Source of the DNA: CAYWXV01 sp964462535
Lineage (GTDB): Bacteria; Bacteroidota; Ignavibacteria; OLB7
Direction of reading: 5' to 3'
Length of the DNA: 64,000 bases
Assembly (NCBI GenBank): GCA_964462535.1
Contig: CAYWXV010000005.1
Span: 1 to 64,000 of the forward strand
Part shown: piece after piece, positions 42,744 through 52,366 of the stretch
How positions within the stretch are numbered: the first letter of the stretch is position 1
Layout of the letters: each line of letters begins with the position of its first letter
Position numbers and translations under genes: made by a program
Notes under the pieces: generated by a model
Databases searched by the model: none
Told to the model about the DNA's origin: nothing
Seen by the model: the letters and a program-made list of their open reading frames with translations, nothing else

Positions 42744-45599
42744 ATGGTGTCACGTACGACGATTCACCTTTTCTGCATCCTCCTGCTGGCGATGGTGGCA
42801 AGTGGAGCTGCGTTCGGGCAGCTTACGAAAACGGGGACGGACGATGATGCGGAACCAGGGGCCGTGCTTGCGAAGATCCGTCCTTCGACAGGCGGATCTG
42901 AGGCGATTTGGACGCGTGTGATACGGGACCTCTCCGAATACGGAATAACCGTACGCACAGTCCGACCGTGGATCAAACCCGAGCTGATAGCCTACCGCCT
43001 GCCTCTCTTCAAGCAACGGAGTAGCGAAGAGTCTGTTGAATGGTCTCTGCGGCGGATTTTCGTCATCGAGTACGATGGAGACGCGGATCCTCATGTCGTC
43101 GCGGCTCGAATGAGTCGATTCGACGGGGTCGAATATGCGGAGCCAGTATATCGGCGCGAGCTCCTCTACACGCCCAATGATCCACGTCTCGCATCGCAGT
43201 GGTATCTGGAGCGAGTACAAGCGACCTCGGCATGGGACTATCAGCGCGGAGACTCGACGATCATCGTCGGGATGGTGGATGCTGGTATCGAGAGAACGCA
43301 CCCGGATCTGGCGGCTGCCATGTGGACGAACCCGGGTGAAACAGGGAATGGAAGGGATACCAACGGCCTAGACGACGATGGGAACGGGTTCGTAGATGAT
43401 TCGTGGGGATGGGATTTCCCGGGCGTCGACGGAGTATCACCCGACAACGACCCCTACAACCGCAATCAGGACCACGGTACGATGACCGCTGGGTGCGTCG
43501 GCGCGGTCGGCGACAACGCGATCGGAGTCGCTGGCATAGCGTACGGCGTTCGGTTGATGGCCGTCAAGATCACCGACGACTCCCCCGGTTCCGCGCTCTC
43601 TCACGAGGCCGAAGGTGTTCTCTATGCTGCAAAGATGGGGGCGAAGGTTATCAACTGCTCATTTGGTGGTCCCGGTAGGTCGCGAGCCGAGGGAGAGGTC
43701 ATGAGCGTTGTTCAGCAGAACTATGGCGCTCTCGTCGTCGCCGCGTGTGGTAACAACGGCCGGGATCAACTCTACTATCCGGCCAGCTACCCAGGCGTTA
43801 TCTCCGTGGCATGGACAAAGGAGAATGACGACAAGTCCTCCCTCAGCAACTACAGCTACCGAGTCGACCTCTCTGCGCCGGGTGAGAACATTCTGTCGAC
43901 CGGAACGGGTGACTACGTCTACGATTCGGGCACGTCCTTCTCCGCCCCGCTCGTAAGCGGTGCGGCCGCGTTGTTGCGGCTCAAATACCCGAACCTTGAC
44001 CTGTCGACACTCGCCGAATTGCTGCGCGCGTCGACCGACGACAACCGCGGATCGCTTCAATCCCCATACGCCGAGAAGATGGGAGCGGGAAGGTTGAATG
44101 TCGGGAACGCGCTCTCCGTTGGGATGAACATTCAGTCGGCTCGAGTGAGGACGTACGACATCATCGAGAGTGATTCGAACGGATTGTATGAACCCGGTGA
44201 GACGATTCGAATCCGCGCTACCGTCCGCAACTACCTCGCCTCCTCACCCATCGTGACGACCGTCGCGGTGCCCGTCGACCCAGTTAATGTTGTGATCTCG
44301 GGGACTCGCCTCGAGCTTGGTGGAATGGCCTCTGGCGAGGAGAGGACGTCAAGCGACTCCGTGTTCTCTCTGACCATTCCGGCTACGGCCCCAATTGGAA
44401 GCAACATCATTATTCGCTTCACGACGATAACGCCCGACAGGTCGAACGATCAATTCGTCACGATCCCGGTCGCTCCGACCTGGAAGACCACCGATAACAA
44501 CGACGTTTCACTGACCTTCAACAGCAACGGCAACATGGGGTTCAATGGGATCAATCGCACGGAAGGCGATGGGATGGCATACCGTGGGGGTCTGAATCTC
44601 CTGTATCACTCAGGTTTGATGATCGCACTCGATTCAACCCGCATCTCCGATGTGGTAAGGCTTGGCGGAACATCGCGCGGCGTCCAGGACGGCTTCCGGT
44701 TCGCGTCCAGGTACGACCTGACGTTTACCCCCGATTCCTCCGTCGAAACCGGCGTGGCGGCGTTCGACGATCGTCATCGACCGCTGGATTCGCTGGTCGG
44801 CGTTGACGTGCGTATGAGAACGTATCAATACCGGGCCGACGACGCTCGGAACTTCGTGATCGTTCGATACCAATTGACGAATACGACAAACGCGCCACTG
44901 ATGAACCTCCACTGTGCGCTGTATATCGACTGGGACGTTAGTTCGAGCGGCGCGAACGATCGCGTCGACTGGGATGCTGAACGCAGGATGGGCACGATGC
45001 ACGACCCCCGTCTACCTGTAGGAACGTGGGTGGGTGCCTCGCTCCTGTCAGATGCAACACCGTCGTTCTACGCAGTGAACAATTTCGACGAAGGTGTCAT
45101 CTCCGATTTCACTCCTGGTAGGAAATGGAAGACGATGTCGTCGGGCGTCGTGACGAGCGACACGAGGGACGACATGGCGATGACGATCGGGTACAGTGAG
45201 CTTTCTATTCCTGCAGGTGGTTCCGTCGAGGTCGGGTTCGCAATTCTCGCATCGACGTCTCTGGACTCGATTCGCATCGCTTCAGAAAGGGCGCGGCAGT
45301 ACTACGCTCAAAGCGGGGTGGCGCTCACACCCCCCGTTGCGCCGTCGGCATCGTTGGTTCCGAACCCGTTCGCTGCGCGCACGAACGCCGTGATCAACCT
45401 GCGAGCACCTGGCGTGGTTCGCGTCGGAATGTACACGCTGGATGGAAGAGAGGTGCTCTCGATCGACGGTGGGTTCCGAAACATCGGAACGAGTGCACTC
45501 GACATCGATTTCTCCAATGTGCCCAGCGGCATTTACGTTGTCCGCGTGATGACACCCGACGGAGCGGTTGCTCTCCCCGCCATCCACGTCGCCGAGTGA
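42744..45599 (+). CDS. Subtilisin-like serine protease (S8) with T9SS sorting domain
   Basis: A 951-residue secreted protease. A signal peptide (CILLLAMVASGAAFG) and a pro-region precede the catalytic domain, which starts near residue 155. The triad is D179 (GMVDAGIERTHPDL), H244 (DHGTMTAGCVGA) and S398 (GTSFSAPLVSGAAALL), all intact. Beta-rich domains follow, and the last 80 residues from SLVPNPFAARTN form a type A sorting domain (GIYVVRVMTPDG), sending it through T9SS to the surface or medium. ATG 42744 is chosen as the one closest to the signal peptide; 42699 is possible. Likely an extracellular protease for protein degradation. Ends at a strong hairpin. Confidence 0.95.
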   Translation: MVSRTTIHLFCILLLAMVASGAAFGQLTKTGTDDDAEPGAVLAKIRPSTGGSEAIWTRVIRDLSEYGITVRTVRPWIKPELIAYRLPLFKQRSSEESVEWSLRRIFVIEYDGDADPHVVAARMSRFDGVEYAEPVYRRELLYTPNDPRLASQWYLERVQATSAWDYQRGDSTIIVGMVDAGIERTHPDLAAAMWTNPGETGNGRDTNGLDDDGNGFVDDSWGWDFPGVDGVSPDNDPYNRNQDHGTMTAGCVGAVGDNAIGVAGIAYGVRLMAVKITDDSPGSALSHEAEGVLYAAKMGAKVINCSFGGPGRSRAEGEVMSVVQQNYGALVVAACGNNGRDQLYYPASYPGVISVAWTKENDDKSSLSNYSYRVDLSAPGENILSTGTGDYVYDSGTSFSAPLVSGAAALLRLKYPNLDLSTLAELLRASTDDNRGSLQSPYAEKMGAGRLNVGNALSVGMNIQSARVRTYDIIESDSNGLYEPGETIRIRATVRNYLASSPIVTTVAVPVDPVNVVISGTRLELGGMASGEERTSSDSVFSLTIPATAPIGSNIIIRFTTITPDRSNDQFVTIPVAPTWKTTDNNDVSLTFNSNGNMGFNGINRTEGDGMAYRGGLNLLYHSGLMIALDSTRISDVVRLGGTSRGVQDGFRFASRYDLTFTPDSSVETGVAAFDDRHRPLDSLVGVDVRMRTYQYRADDARNFVIVRYQLTNTTNAPLMNLHCALYIDWDVSSSGANDRVDWDAERRMGTMHDPRLPVGTWVGASLLSDATPSFYAVNNFDEGVISDFTPGRKWKTMSSGVVTSDTRDDMAMTIGYSELSIPAGGSVEVGFAILASTSLDSIRIASERARQYYAQSGVALTPPVAPSASLVPNPFAARTNAVINLRAPGVVRVGMYTLDGREVLSIDGGFRNIGTSALDIDFSNVPSGIYVVRVMTPDGAVALPAIHVAE

Positions 45600-45657
45600 T
45601 CGGGTCGTACCATCGACCCGCTGTCTCATCTGTGGTTGCGGTGACGGGTAAATCATG

Positions 45658-45692
45658 AAGCGGGCCACGAGGTACAACCTCGTGGCCCGCTT
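45658..45692. terminator. Bidirectional terminator hairpin, 16-bp perfect stem
   Basis: Arms aagcgggccacgaggt / acctcgtggcccgctt pair perfectly over 16 bp around a 3-base loop. It lies between the subtilase stop (45599) and the end of the convergent barrel gene (45735). The arms end in aa/tt, but no longer T-tract follows. Confidence 0.8.
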
Positions 45693-45734
45693 CGAACGTA
45701 CACGCCTGCAGCCACACTCCCCCACGCATCTATG

Positions 45735-46328
45735 TTAGAACGAACCAATCTTCAGTGTCAAGCCTGCGCTCGGTCCCGAGAGGTCTTCGTCGCTGCTGGC
45801 CGGATCGTCAATGCCGTTCACGAACCGATAGCTGGCGTCGACCGACAGCCGAAGGTTGCGTAGCAGATTCACTTCTGCCGAAACGCCCGGCTCCACCACG
45901 AAGAATGCATCTGTCGACTCGTATGAAGTACTCCCCGCTTCGTGATGCGTCGCGCGTCGACCGTAGTTCATCCCGCCTGCGCCGACCAGGACATGAACGC
46001 CCGGGTGGACGACGTTATCCGGCATGAACTGATAGTCAATGTAACCGCCGCCATATCCAAGATCCATTCGCATCGAATCTCTACCGGGGACATTGGGCTC
46101 GACGATCGTAGCGAGACCGTAGCCGGCAAGTCCAACGGTGAGACGATGATCGATCAGCCATCCGCCGGCTCCGCCGACCAACAGACCCGTCTGATCGTTA
46201 AACTGCCCGACACGCACCGATGGTCCGCCGTAGCCACCCATGTCAACCGTGCCATCGAAAAGGACGTTCTGTGCAAGGAGTGGTGATCCCGCCAGAAGCA
46301 TGGCCAGTACCAGAAGCTGCTTTCTCAT
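45735..46328 (-). CDS. Outer-membrane beta-barrel protein
   Basis: A 197-residue protein with a signal peptide (MRKQLLVLAMLLAGSPLLA) and glycine-rich amphipathic strands (GGYGGPSVRVGQF, GLLVGGAGGWLI, GVHVLVGAGGMNYG). It ends SAGLTLKIGSF, with a terminal Phe typical of barrel assembly signals. The size fits an eight-stranded OmpW/OmpX-like barrel. Function unknown. Its stop faces the 45658-45692 hairpin. Confidence 0.82.
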   Translation of the reverse strand: MRKQLLVLAMLLAGSPLLAQNVLFDGTVDMGGYGGPSVRVGQFNDQTGLLVGGAGGWLIDHRLTVGLAGYGLATIVEPNVPGRDSMRMDLGYGGGYIDYQFMPDNVVHPGVHVLVGAGGMNYGRRATHHEAGSTSYESTDAFFVVEPGVSAEVNLLRNLRLSVDASYRFVNGIDDPASSDEDLSGPSAGLTLKIGSF

Positions 46329-46598
46329 TGTCGTAAACTCCGTCTGTAAGTGGTGTTGAATCTGTGCGGGGTCACATACGACAATGAGCGCGATGGTTGC
46401 GCTTCAGATGTAAAGAGAAGTTAGGAGGATCACACGGCAGGCAGGCGCAGACCTGGGATGCTCCTGCAATATGCGGTCGCTCCGCTCCTCATACCTCACT
46501 GCGGCGTACCTCCGGTATGTCTCATTCGCCGGTCGTCGCGCGCCTTGACCTTGCGCGATTCAAACAGCCTCGAGGTCCGAGGGTTACGCACCAGCCTG

Positions 46599-47495
46599 CT
46601 ACCGCGCGGCGTCGTAGATCTGCTTGTGTGACGGATCCAGGTAGATCAGCTTTCGCCAGATCAGACCGTCCGGATCTCGGTAGTCTCTGAACAGCTCGGC
46701 ATACTCCAGGTTCTTTGTGTCATTCAACACACGAATGATTGTACTCGGTTCCACAAGACGATCAACGGCCTGGACCAGATCACTGATGAAGGCGTTGAGT
46801 GAGTCGAGTGCGCGCGTCCGATTCTTTGCAAGGAGGTCGAGTCCGTTGTAGTGGTAGTTGTAGATGAAGAGTCGCAGAGGCTCGTACCGGAGGTTCGTCA
46901 ACTCCTTGATAAAGTTCATGCGAGTGTAGGCACCAGGTGCGGCGTCCGCTGTCCATCCGGCAACATTGTTGACGATCTGCGCCCGTTGCGAGATCAAACG
47001 AGCCTGCTCGTACATAGCCGCCCCCCCCTTTGGTGAGTAGCTGTCGAAGTCGAGCCCAATCGCGATGTACACGTAGAAGTCTAGCAGTCCCGTCAGGTCG
47101 TTGTAGCGGGTCGGGTCCTGTATGAATGGCTGATTCCGGACATACTGAAAGCTCCATGCGTTGTCCAGAATCTTCATCATCGGCGACTGCTTGTCGGAGC
47201 CACCGATTGCCCGTTGACTACCAACCACCAACGTCGCACCATAATCACCACTCCCTGATTCGCCCGTGAAGACCACGTTGAAGTTCATGCGGATCTTCTC
47301 TCCCTCCCACTCATCATTGGTCCATCGGATCGACTCCACGTACCTCTTCAGCTCATCGGCAAAGCCGCTCACCTCGCTCTGGCCGTTTAACGAGAGCCGG
47401 TCGTAGCTGACAGAGACGGTGGCATCAATCTCCTGAGCCCGAAGCACGAGGTGCGTGATAAGAAAGCAGACGAGCGAGGCAACGAGAGTTCGCAT
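46599..47495 (-). CDS. porD: PorD/DUF4835 family protein (type IX secretion)
   Basis: A 298-residue secreted protein matching the DUF4835 family, whose members are named PorD in T9SS gene sets. Recognisable segments are LSLNGQSEVSGFADELKRYV near residue 37, FQYVRNQPFIQDPTRYNDLTGLLDFYVYIAIGLDFDSY in the middle and LFIYNYHYNGLDLL later. The signal peptide ends at QEIDA (MRTLVASLVCFLITHLVLRA). It supports the presence of a type IX system, matching the sorting domains at 11570-12388 and 42744-45599. About 270 bases without a gene lie downstream, and a divergent gene upstream. Confidence 0.85.
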   Translation of the reverse strand: MRTLVASLVCFLITHLVLRAQEIDATVSVSYDRLSLNGQSEVSGFADELKRYVESIRWTNDEWEGEKIRMNFNVVFTGESGSGDYGATLVVGSQRAIGGSDKQSPMMKILDNAWSFQYVRNQPFIQDPTRYNDLTGLLDFYVYIAIGLDFDSYSPKGGAAMYEQARLISQRAQIVNNVAGWTADAAPGAYTRMNFIKELTNLRYEPLRLFIYNYHYNGLDLLAKNRTRALDSLNAFISDLVQAVDRLVEPSTIIRVLNDTKNLEYAELFRDYRDPDGLIWRKLIYLDPSHKQIYDAAR

Positions 47496-47751
47496 TGAAT
47501 TGGATCCTATTCTATCGAGCTGAAACTTGGCGGCCGGGTGTGCCGCGCGACGATACGGAAGGGTCGACGCTGAGCGTAGTGCGCAAGTTTATCCGATCCG
47601 GGTGAAAACGGCAAGGGCGTCTCCTTGCCTTGCCATTCCGCGCCATAATAGCGATGTTCTCAAGCCGCGTCCACAACCATTCGCCTGGTTGGTGCACGCC
47701 GTAGTCGACGCACAAGCGTCGAACAGACCACCACAACCGAGATACGACACC

Positions 47752-48543
47752 ATGAGACCTCCACTTCGTGTGCTGAGAGCACTCATCCTCGCCATTCCGC
47801 TCGTCGTTTGCGACGGGCAACCAACACCGCTGGAGACCGCCGCGAATGGCTCATCGGTCTCCGCGACTGACAGTCCCTGGAGCGGGCTGATCAACCCGGC
47901 ATGTATTCAGTCGGCCGACCAGCCGATGCTGATGGTCTGGTCAACACGATGGGCATCCGCCCTGCCCGAAGCGACCAGCGGTGGCGTCGCATCGCCCATT
48001 CGTCTGCTTGAGCACGATTGCCTTCTGGCGCTCTCGGGTATGTCGTACCGCGACTACTGCGACGCGACGTTGAACGTGGGCCTCCGACATGTCCTGGCAC
48101 GTGACGTAGCACTTGGGGTCGATGTTGGAGCTCGAGCTGTTAGCATTACAGCGGCTGGCGTCACTGTCCAATCTCGCTTGCGGATTGGCGCGACCCTCTC
48201 GCCGACGCCCAGCCTGAACGTCGGCGGATGCTGGTCGGCCATTCACGATAAACACCGCGCCACATCTCATGAACTGGCGATTGGTTGGGAGTACAGCCTC
48301 GATGATGCATCATCGTTGCGCGTCGGCCTTCACGGTGCAACCAGCGGTGAACGGTCCGCCACCGTCGGAGTTGGTCATCGCGTCGCCGACCATCTCTCTA
48401 TCGATGGAAGTGTCGAACTCCCAATGGACCGTTTTGGTGTGGGGGCATCCGTGGTTACGGGACCCGTGATGGTCGATGTTGCCCTGGCGATGTCTTCATC
48501 CATCGGTTACGGACTATCCCTTGGCATCGTCACACCCTTGTAG
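47752..48543 (+). CDS. Probable outer-membrane barrel protein
   Basis: A 263-residue protein with a signal peptide (ALILAIPLVVC) then an Asn-Pro-Ala segment (SGLINPAC) reminiscent of PorV/PorQ-like barrels, and alternating strands (LRIGATLSPTPSLNVGG, HELAIGWEYSLDDASSLRVGL, GYGLSLGIVTPL). No family assignment is firm. ATG 47752 was chosen because it opens the signal peptide; upstream in-frame sequence is not coding-like. The next gene starts nine bases after its stop, so the two form a pair. Confidence 0.75.
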   Translation: MRPPLRVLRALILAIPLVVCDGQPTPLETAANGSSVSATDSPWSGLINPACIQSADQPMLMVWSTRWASALPEATSGGVASPIRLLEHDCLLALSGMSYRDYCDATLNVGLRHVLARDVALGVDVGARAVSITAAGVTVQSRLRIGATLSPTPSLNVGGCWSAIHDKHRATSHELAIGWEYSLDDASSLRVGLHGATSGERSATVGVGHRVADHLSIDGSVELPMDRFGVGASVVTGPVMVDVALAMSSSIGYGLSLGIVTPL

Positions 48544-48552
48544 GAGACAGTC

Positions 48553-50601
48553 ATGAGCACCCACTGCTTTCGATTCTCCCCGCTCACGCCTGCTCCCCTT
48601 CTCGTCTTCCTCTGTCTCTGTGTTTCCGCGAGTTGCGTGTGGAGTCAGGAATATGTTGAGGACGACATTGAGACGGACACACTTGACGCATACGTCAGTG
48701 ACGAGCTTCTGCAGCTCGAACTCCGCCCCCTCGACCTCGGCACTTGTTCCGTGGATCAACTCGCCCGGTTGCCCGGGATGGGAATCGGGCTTGCGGCTGA
48801 GTTGTTGGATGCAATTGATCGCGGGGAGGTGCGAACGTGGACGCAGGTTCGACATGCCCTGGAGATCGATCGAGCCACGCTGAGGCTATTGCAAATTCAT
48901 ACCCGACTCCCTCGCCATCGGCATGACAAGCCGGCGACTGCGCACTTCAATTTAGAAGCTGGCATCGCTCTACCCCCACGACGTGGCGCGCGGGATCCGG
49001 TGATGCGCGTGACGAGCGGACGGGCCACCGCCGACACGATAACCGTGGGAACGAGATTCGTCGGGTCCGCGTTGTCAACCCGCCTGGAAGGTGTCCTGGC
49101 CTCCGGCGTCGCTACCATAGCGTTTCGCGGCAGCAAGGATTCGTGGGAGCCATGGTTCTTCGACGACACGCTCGGCTACACCTATAGTGGCAGCGTCGTG
49201 ACGAGCCGGGACAGCCTCGGCGACTCTGTCGTTCGACGGCGCGGTGGGAGCGTCGGCGTGTCGGCCACCGTCGATCAGGCCGATTGGGGGCTTCTGGTGG
49301 GCGACTACCGTGTTACGACGCCTGCTGCGACCGGCACGCTCCTCCGCTCGAGCGCCGATGTAATACGGCGCTTGCTGATCCCCGGGACTCCAGTGGCACG
49401 AGCATCGCCCTCATTTTCGGAAGACGGATTTCTCCGTGGCATACTTCTAAGGCTTGGGGCAGCGTATGGCAGGACGACGGTGCCAAACATTGACATAGGC
49501 GTAACGGAGCGAGACTACGCATCAGCGGCCTCATCACCGACCGACATTTCCACGGATGGAATCCGGAGGACGCGATCCGAGTTGAGACGGGCAGGGGGTG
49601 TGCATGAGGAGGGAGTCGTCGTTGCCGCGCGATGGGAGAGGCGGCGCTGGGGGGCCGACATTCAGACACAGCGTTGGGTGCGGCGCTCGACGTTCCCGAT
49701 CGTAGGCTCAGCTGCCGGGGAGTTCATCGGTGGATCACTGTGGCACAGAGTCGGGAACGGCCTCGCACGAACAGGCTGCCTGGTGGTTTCTCGATGCGTT
49801 ATCGCGACGGCAGGGATTCTTCTCCCCGTCGGCTCACGTGCAGAGGTCGCAGGCATAGGCCGCTATGTGATCAATGACGCGAGGATCGTCATTCCCGGAG
49901 GCGCCAGCCTCCCTCGTCAGGGGATGGAATGGATGGTTGCTGGGTCGTGGCGGGCTTCCAGGTACGAGCTAACCGAAGTCTCGGTCGGTTCGCGCGAGAT
50001 GTCGGTGGGATCGTCCGCACCGTTTGGCGGTATGACTACATACGTCGGGTTGACGAGAACTGAACGGGAAACGAGCGCACTCCGGCGCGTCACCCTCAGA
50101 CTGGAGACCACCCCTGCAGCCGCTTCGTCGTCCCCAGATTCCAGACTCCGCGACCGAGAGGAGATCCGAGCCCATGTCGGCTACAGATCGGAATGGTGGA
50201 ACGGACCGGTGCGCATCGGAACGGACCTGCAGCTCAGCTTCGTTGATCAGGCTGGCGAGCGGAGGGGGATCGCTAGCGCAGCAGCCGCATCGGTCGCGTA
50301 CCGGTGGGGGTCTGCGTTTGAGGTGAGGGGCCGAGTGGCCCTGTTCGACGCTGAGAGCCCCGCGACGATCTACGACGTTGCCCCTTCCTACCGCGGGCGG
50401 TCCATGCCGCTCACTCTCGGTGGGCGTGGCGCTCGCCTGAACATTGAACTGCGGCATTCTCTGTGGAAAGGGATCGTTGGTGGTCTCGGTATCGAACATC
50501 GGAATAGAACAGATCGATCCCGCGTCGCTGATTCGGGTGACGACCAGATCGACAGTCCGGACGTAACGACGATTTGGGCATCAGCCCAACTGCGACCTTG
50601 A
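48553..50601 (+). CDS. Helix-hairpin-helix domain fused to outer-membrane barrel
   Basis: A 682-residue secreted protein. After a signal peptide (LLVFLCLCVSASCVWS) comes a ComEA-like helix-hairpin-helix region at about residues 60-120, with the hairpin LARLPGMGIGLAAELLDAI. The rest is a long beta-strand-rich region (alternating hydrophobic strands, many Gly, Arg and Ser) ending VTTIWASAQLRP, consistent with a beta-barrel. HhH domains usually bind DNA; ComEA uses one in DNA uptake. Comparable HhH/barrel proteins occur in Bacteroidota without a known role. ATG 48553 follows a taggagacagtc site. Confidence 0.83.
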   Translation: MSTHCFRFSPLTPAPLLVFLCLCVSASCVWSQEYVEDDIETDTLDAYVSDELLQLELRPLDLGTCSVDQLARLPGMGIGLAAELLDAIDRGEVRTWTQVRHALEIDRATLRLLQIHTRLPRHRHDKPATAHFNLEAGIALPPRRGARDPVMRVTSGRATADTITVGTRFVGSALSTRLEGVLASGVATIAFRGSKDSWEPWFFDDTLGYTYSGSVVTSRDSLGDSVVRRRGGSVGVSATVDQADWGLLVGDYRVTTPAATGTLLRSSADVIRRLLIPGTPVARASPSFSEDGFLRGILLRLGAAYGRTTVPNIDIGVTERDYASAASSPTDISTDGIRRTRSELRRAGGVHEEGVVVAARWERRRWGADIQTQRWVRRSTFPIVGSAAGEFIGGSLWHRVGNGLARTGCLVVSRCVIATAGILLPVGSRAEVAGIGRYVINDARIVIPGGASLPRQGMEWMVAGSWRASRYELTEVSVGSREMSVGSSAPFGGMTTYVGLTRTERETSALRRVTLRLETTPAAASSSPDSRLRDREEIRAHVGYRSEWWNGPVRIGTDLQLSFVDQAGERRGIASAAAASVAYRWGSAFEVRGRVALFDAESPATIYDVAPSYRGRSMPLTLGGRGARLNIELRHSLWKGIVGGLGIEHRNRTDRSRVADSGDDQIDSPDVTTIWASAQLRP

Positions 50602-50710
50602 CGGTTCGCACAACGGAGCGTACCTTCGTCCGGTCGTTAAACGCCTCCCGAGGTGCGTGGGTCGTACCACCCGCAGGTTAGCGCAATTCCACGATCTCGA
50701 ACACATTGAT

Positions 50711-51349
50711 ATGCCCAGCCTTGTTTCAACGCTCGCAGCAGCACTTGCCCTGATCAGCTCCATTTCCGGAAGCGTTCACCAGAAAGGAGACGTCCGGGAA
50801 ATAGTCAGGCAGGTAAAGAACGTCTATGCGGCCACTACGTCGGCCGAGGTCTCGTTCGTCCAGACCGGGAACGGGACGAACATGACTGGGCGCCTGATGT
50901 ACGCGTCGGGAGATCGATATCGTCTGGAACTTCCAAAGCAGACGATCATAAGCGATGGGAAGAAGACGTGGACCGTGTTTGCAGACCGGAACCAGGTAGT
51001 TGTCAACAGGGCTGCGAAGGGGAGCGACCGATTGACTCCCGAACAGATTCTGACGTCGTTCCCGGGTTCGTATGCCACCAGCCTGACCGGATCGTCCACC
51101 GTGAACGGGAAGAGCACGTGGATCGTGAAATGTGTTCCCGGCACCGGCCCACGTATCGCCGATGTTACAGAGGCGACGCTGTACATCGACAAGGCGACCT
51201 CTCGATTCCACCGGATCGATGTGAAGAGTGAGTCACTCGGGACGGTAAGCATCAGGATCACTTCGGCTAACTACACACCTCGTATCGACAACGGATCATT
51301 CTCCTTTACGCCCCCCTCGGGGATGAAGGTGATTGACCTGTCACGCTAG
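50711..51349 (+). CDS. LolA-like outer-membrane lipoprotein carrier
   Basis: A 212-residue periplasmic protein resembling LolA, the chaperone that ferries lipoproteins across the periplasm. It has a signal peptide (PSLVSTLAAALALISSISG) and the LolA-type pattern of VRQVKNVYAATTSAEVSFVQTG, then GRLMYASGDRYRLELPKQTIISDGKKTWTVF and the C-terminal SFTPPSGMKVIDL. The strand order (helix, then open beta sheet) fits. The ten-base gap to yihY suggests an operon. A LolB-like lipoprotein occurs at 56394-57170. Confidence 0.87.
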   Translation: MPSLVSTLAAALALISSISGSVHQKGDVREIVRQVKNVYAATTSAEVSFVQTGNGTNMTGRLMYASGDRYRLELPKQTIISDGKKTWTVFADRNQVVVNRAAKGSDRLTPEQILTSFPGSYATSLTGSSTVNGKSTWIVKCVPGTGPRIADVTEATLYIDKATSRFHRIDVKSESLGTVSIRITSANYTPRIDNGSFSFTPPSGMKVIDLSR

Positions 51350-51359
51350 CCGGGCGATT

Positions 51360-52337
51360 ATGCCAGCGGTTATTACCTCATTGCGAACATCCTTCGAATG
51401 GCTGCGCAGGCAGACGCCACAGTCTTTGCTCGAGTTACTGGTTGAGTGGCTTCGGTGGTTGTGGCGGACAATTCTGCAGATCGCTTTCCGATCCGATGAT
51501 GACCATATCTACATGTTGTCAGCGGGCATCGCTTTCAACATCATCACGTCCCTCGTCCCGACCGTCCTGGTCATCCTTTACGTCCTTGGGTACATACTTG
51601 ACTCGCAGTCAGTGGTAGCGCAGCTCAACGAGTATGCGTCGTCGCTGATCGTGTCTGGAGAGTACCGTGCGGATATCATCGACGCTATTCGAACGCAAGT
51701 CGACAACATCGTGTCGAATCGCGGTATCGCCGGTCTGCTTGGAATTATCGGCGTGCTCTGGAGCTCGTCCGCGCTGGCGTCAGCCATACGCGTAGCCGTG
51801 AACAAAGTGCTCAGGTGTCGCGAGCGTCAGAACTTCCTGATCTACAAGCTCTACGACATCGTGGGAATCATGATTCTCGGCCTGCTTGTATTCCTGTCGA
51901 TCGTGACCGGTCCACTACTTGGAATCGTTCGATCGTTCACTGAGAATGTGGCGAATCAGCTACCGTTCGACTTGATCGGGTTCGACTGGCTCCTCGGCGA
52001 AATCACTATTGGGGTTCTGAATCTCCTGATCTTCTGGGCCATCTTCAGGTTCGTTCCGTATCAGCGCCAGGACAAAATCGTGATTGTGGTTGGGACCCTC
52101 GTCAGCGCCGGCTTGTGGGAGGGAGCACGCTACCTGTTTGGCTTCTATCTGGTAGAGTTTGGGACGATCGGTCGAGTGTATGGCGGCTTCGCATACTTCG
52201 CCGCAGCGGCCCTCTGGATTTACTTCAGCGCCCTCGTCTTTCTCGTTGGAGCCGAAATCGCGTACCACGTCAAGCAGTCGGCCTGGAATGCCAGAAGGAC
52301 GTTCGAGCGGGTAGCCGACACGGGCGAATCAGGCTGA
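51360..52337 (+). CDS. YihY/BrkB family inner-membrane protein
   Basis: A 325-residue integral membrane protein with about six helices: DDDHIYMLSAGIAFNIITSLVPTVLVILYVL, GLLGIIGVLWSSSALASAIRVAVNKV, IVGIMILGLLVFLSIV, TIGVLNLLIFWAIFRFVPYQ, VGTLVSAGLWEGARYLFGFYLV and GFAYFAAAALWIYFSALVFLVGAEIAY. The segments SxxxALxxAIRxAxNKV and VYGG-F-xxAAALWIYxSA are characteristic of the YihY/BrkB family. Proposed roles (ribonuclease BN, transporter) are not established. The start is ATG 51360; an earlier TTG is unlikely. Confidence 0.92.
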   Translation: MPAVITSLRTSFEWLRRQTPQSLLELLVEWLRWLWRTILQIAFRSDDDHIYMLSAGIAFNIITSLVPTVLVILYVLGYILDSQSVVAQLNEYASSLIVSGEYRADIIDAIRTQVDNIVSNRGIAGLLGIIGVLWSSSALASAIRVAVNKVLRCRERQNFLIYKLYDIVGIMILGLLVFLSIVTGPLLGIVRSFTENVANQLPFDLIGFDWLLGEITIGVLNLLIFWAIFRFVPYQRQDKIVIVVGTLVSAGLWEGARYLFGFYLVEFGTIGRVYGGFAYFAAAALWIYFSALVFLVGAEIAYHVKQSAWNARRTFERVADTGESG

Positions 52338-52366
52338 CGCGGGTCGCGCCCGGATGTGACGCCCCT

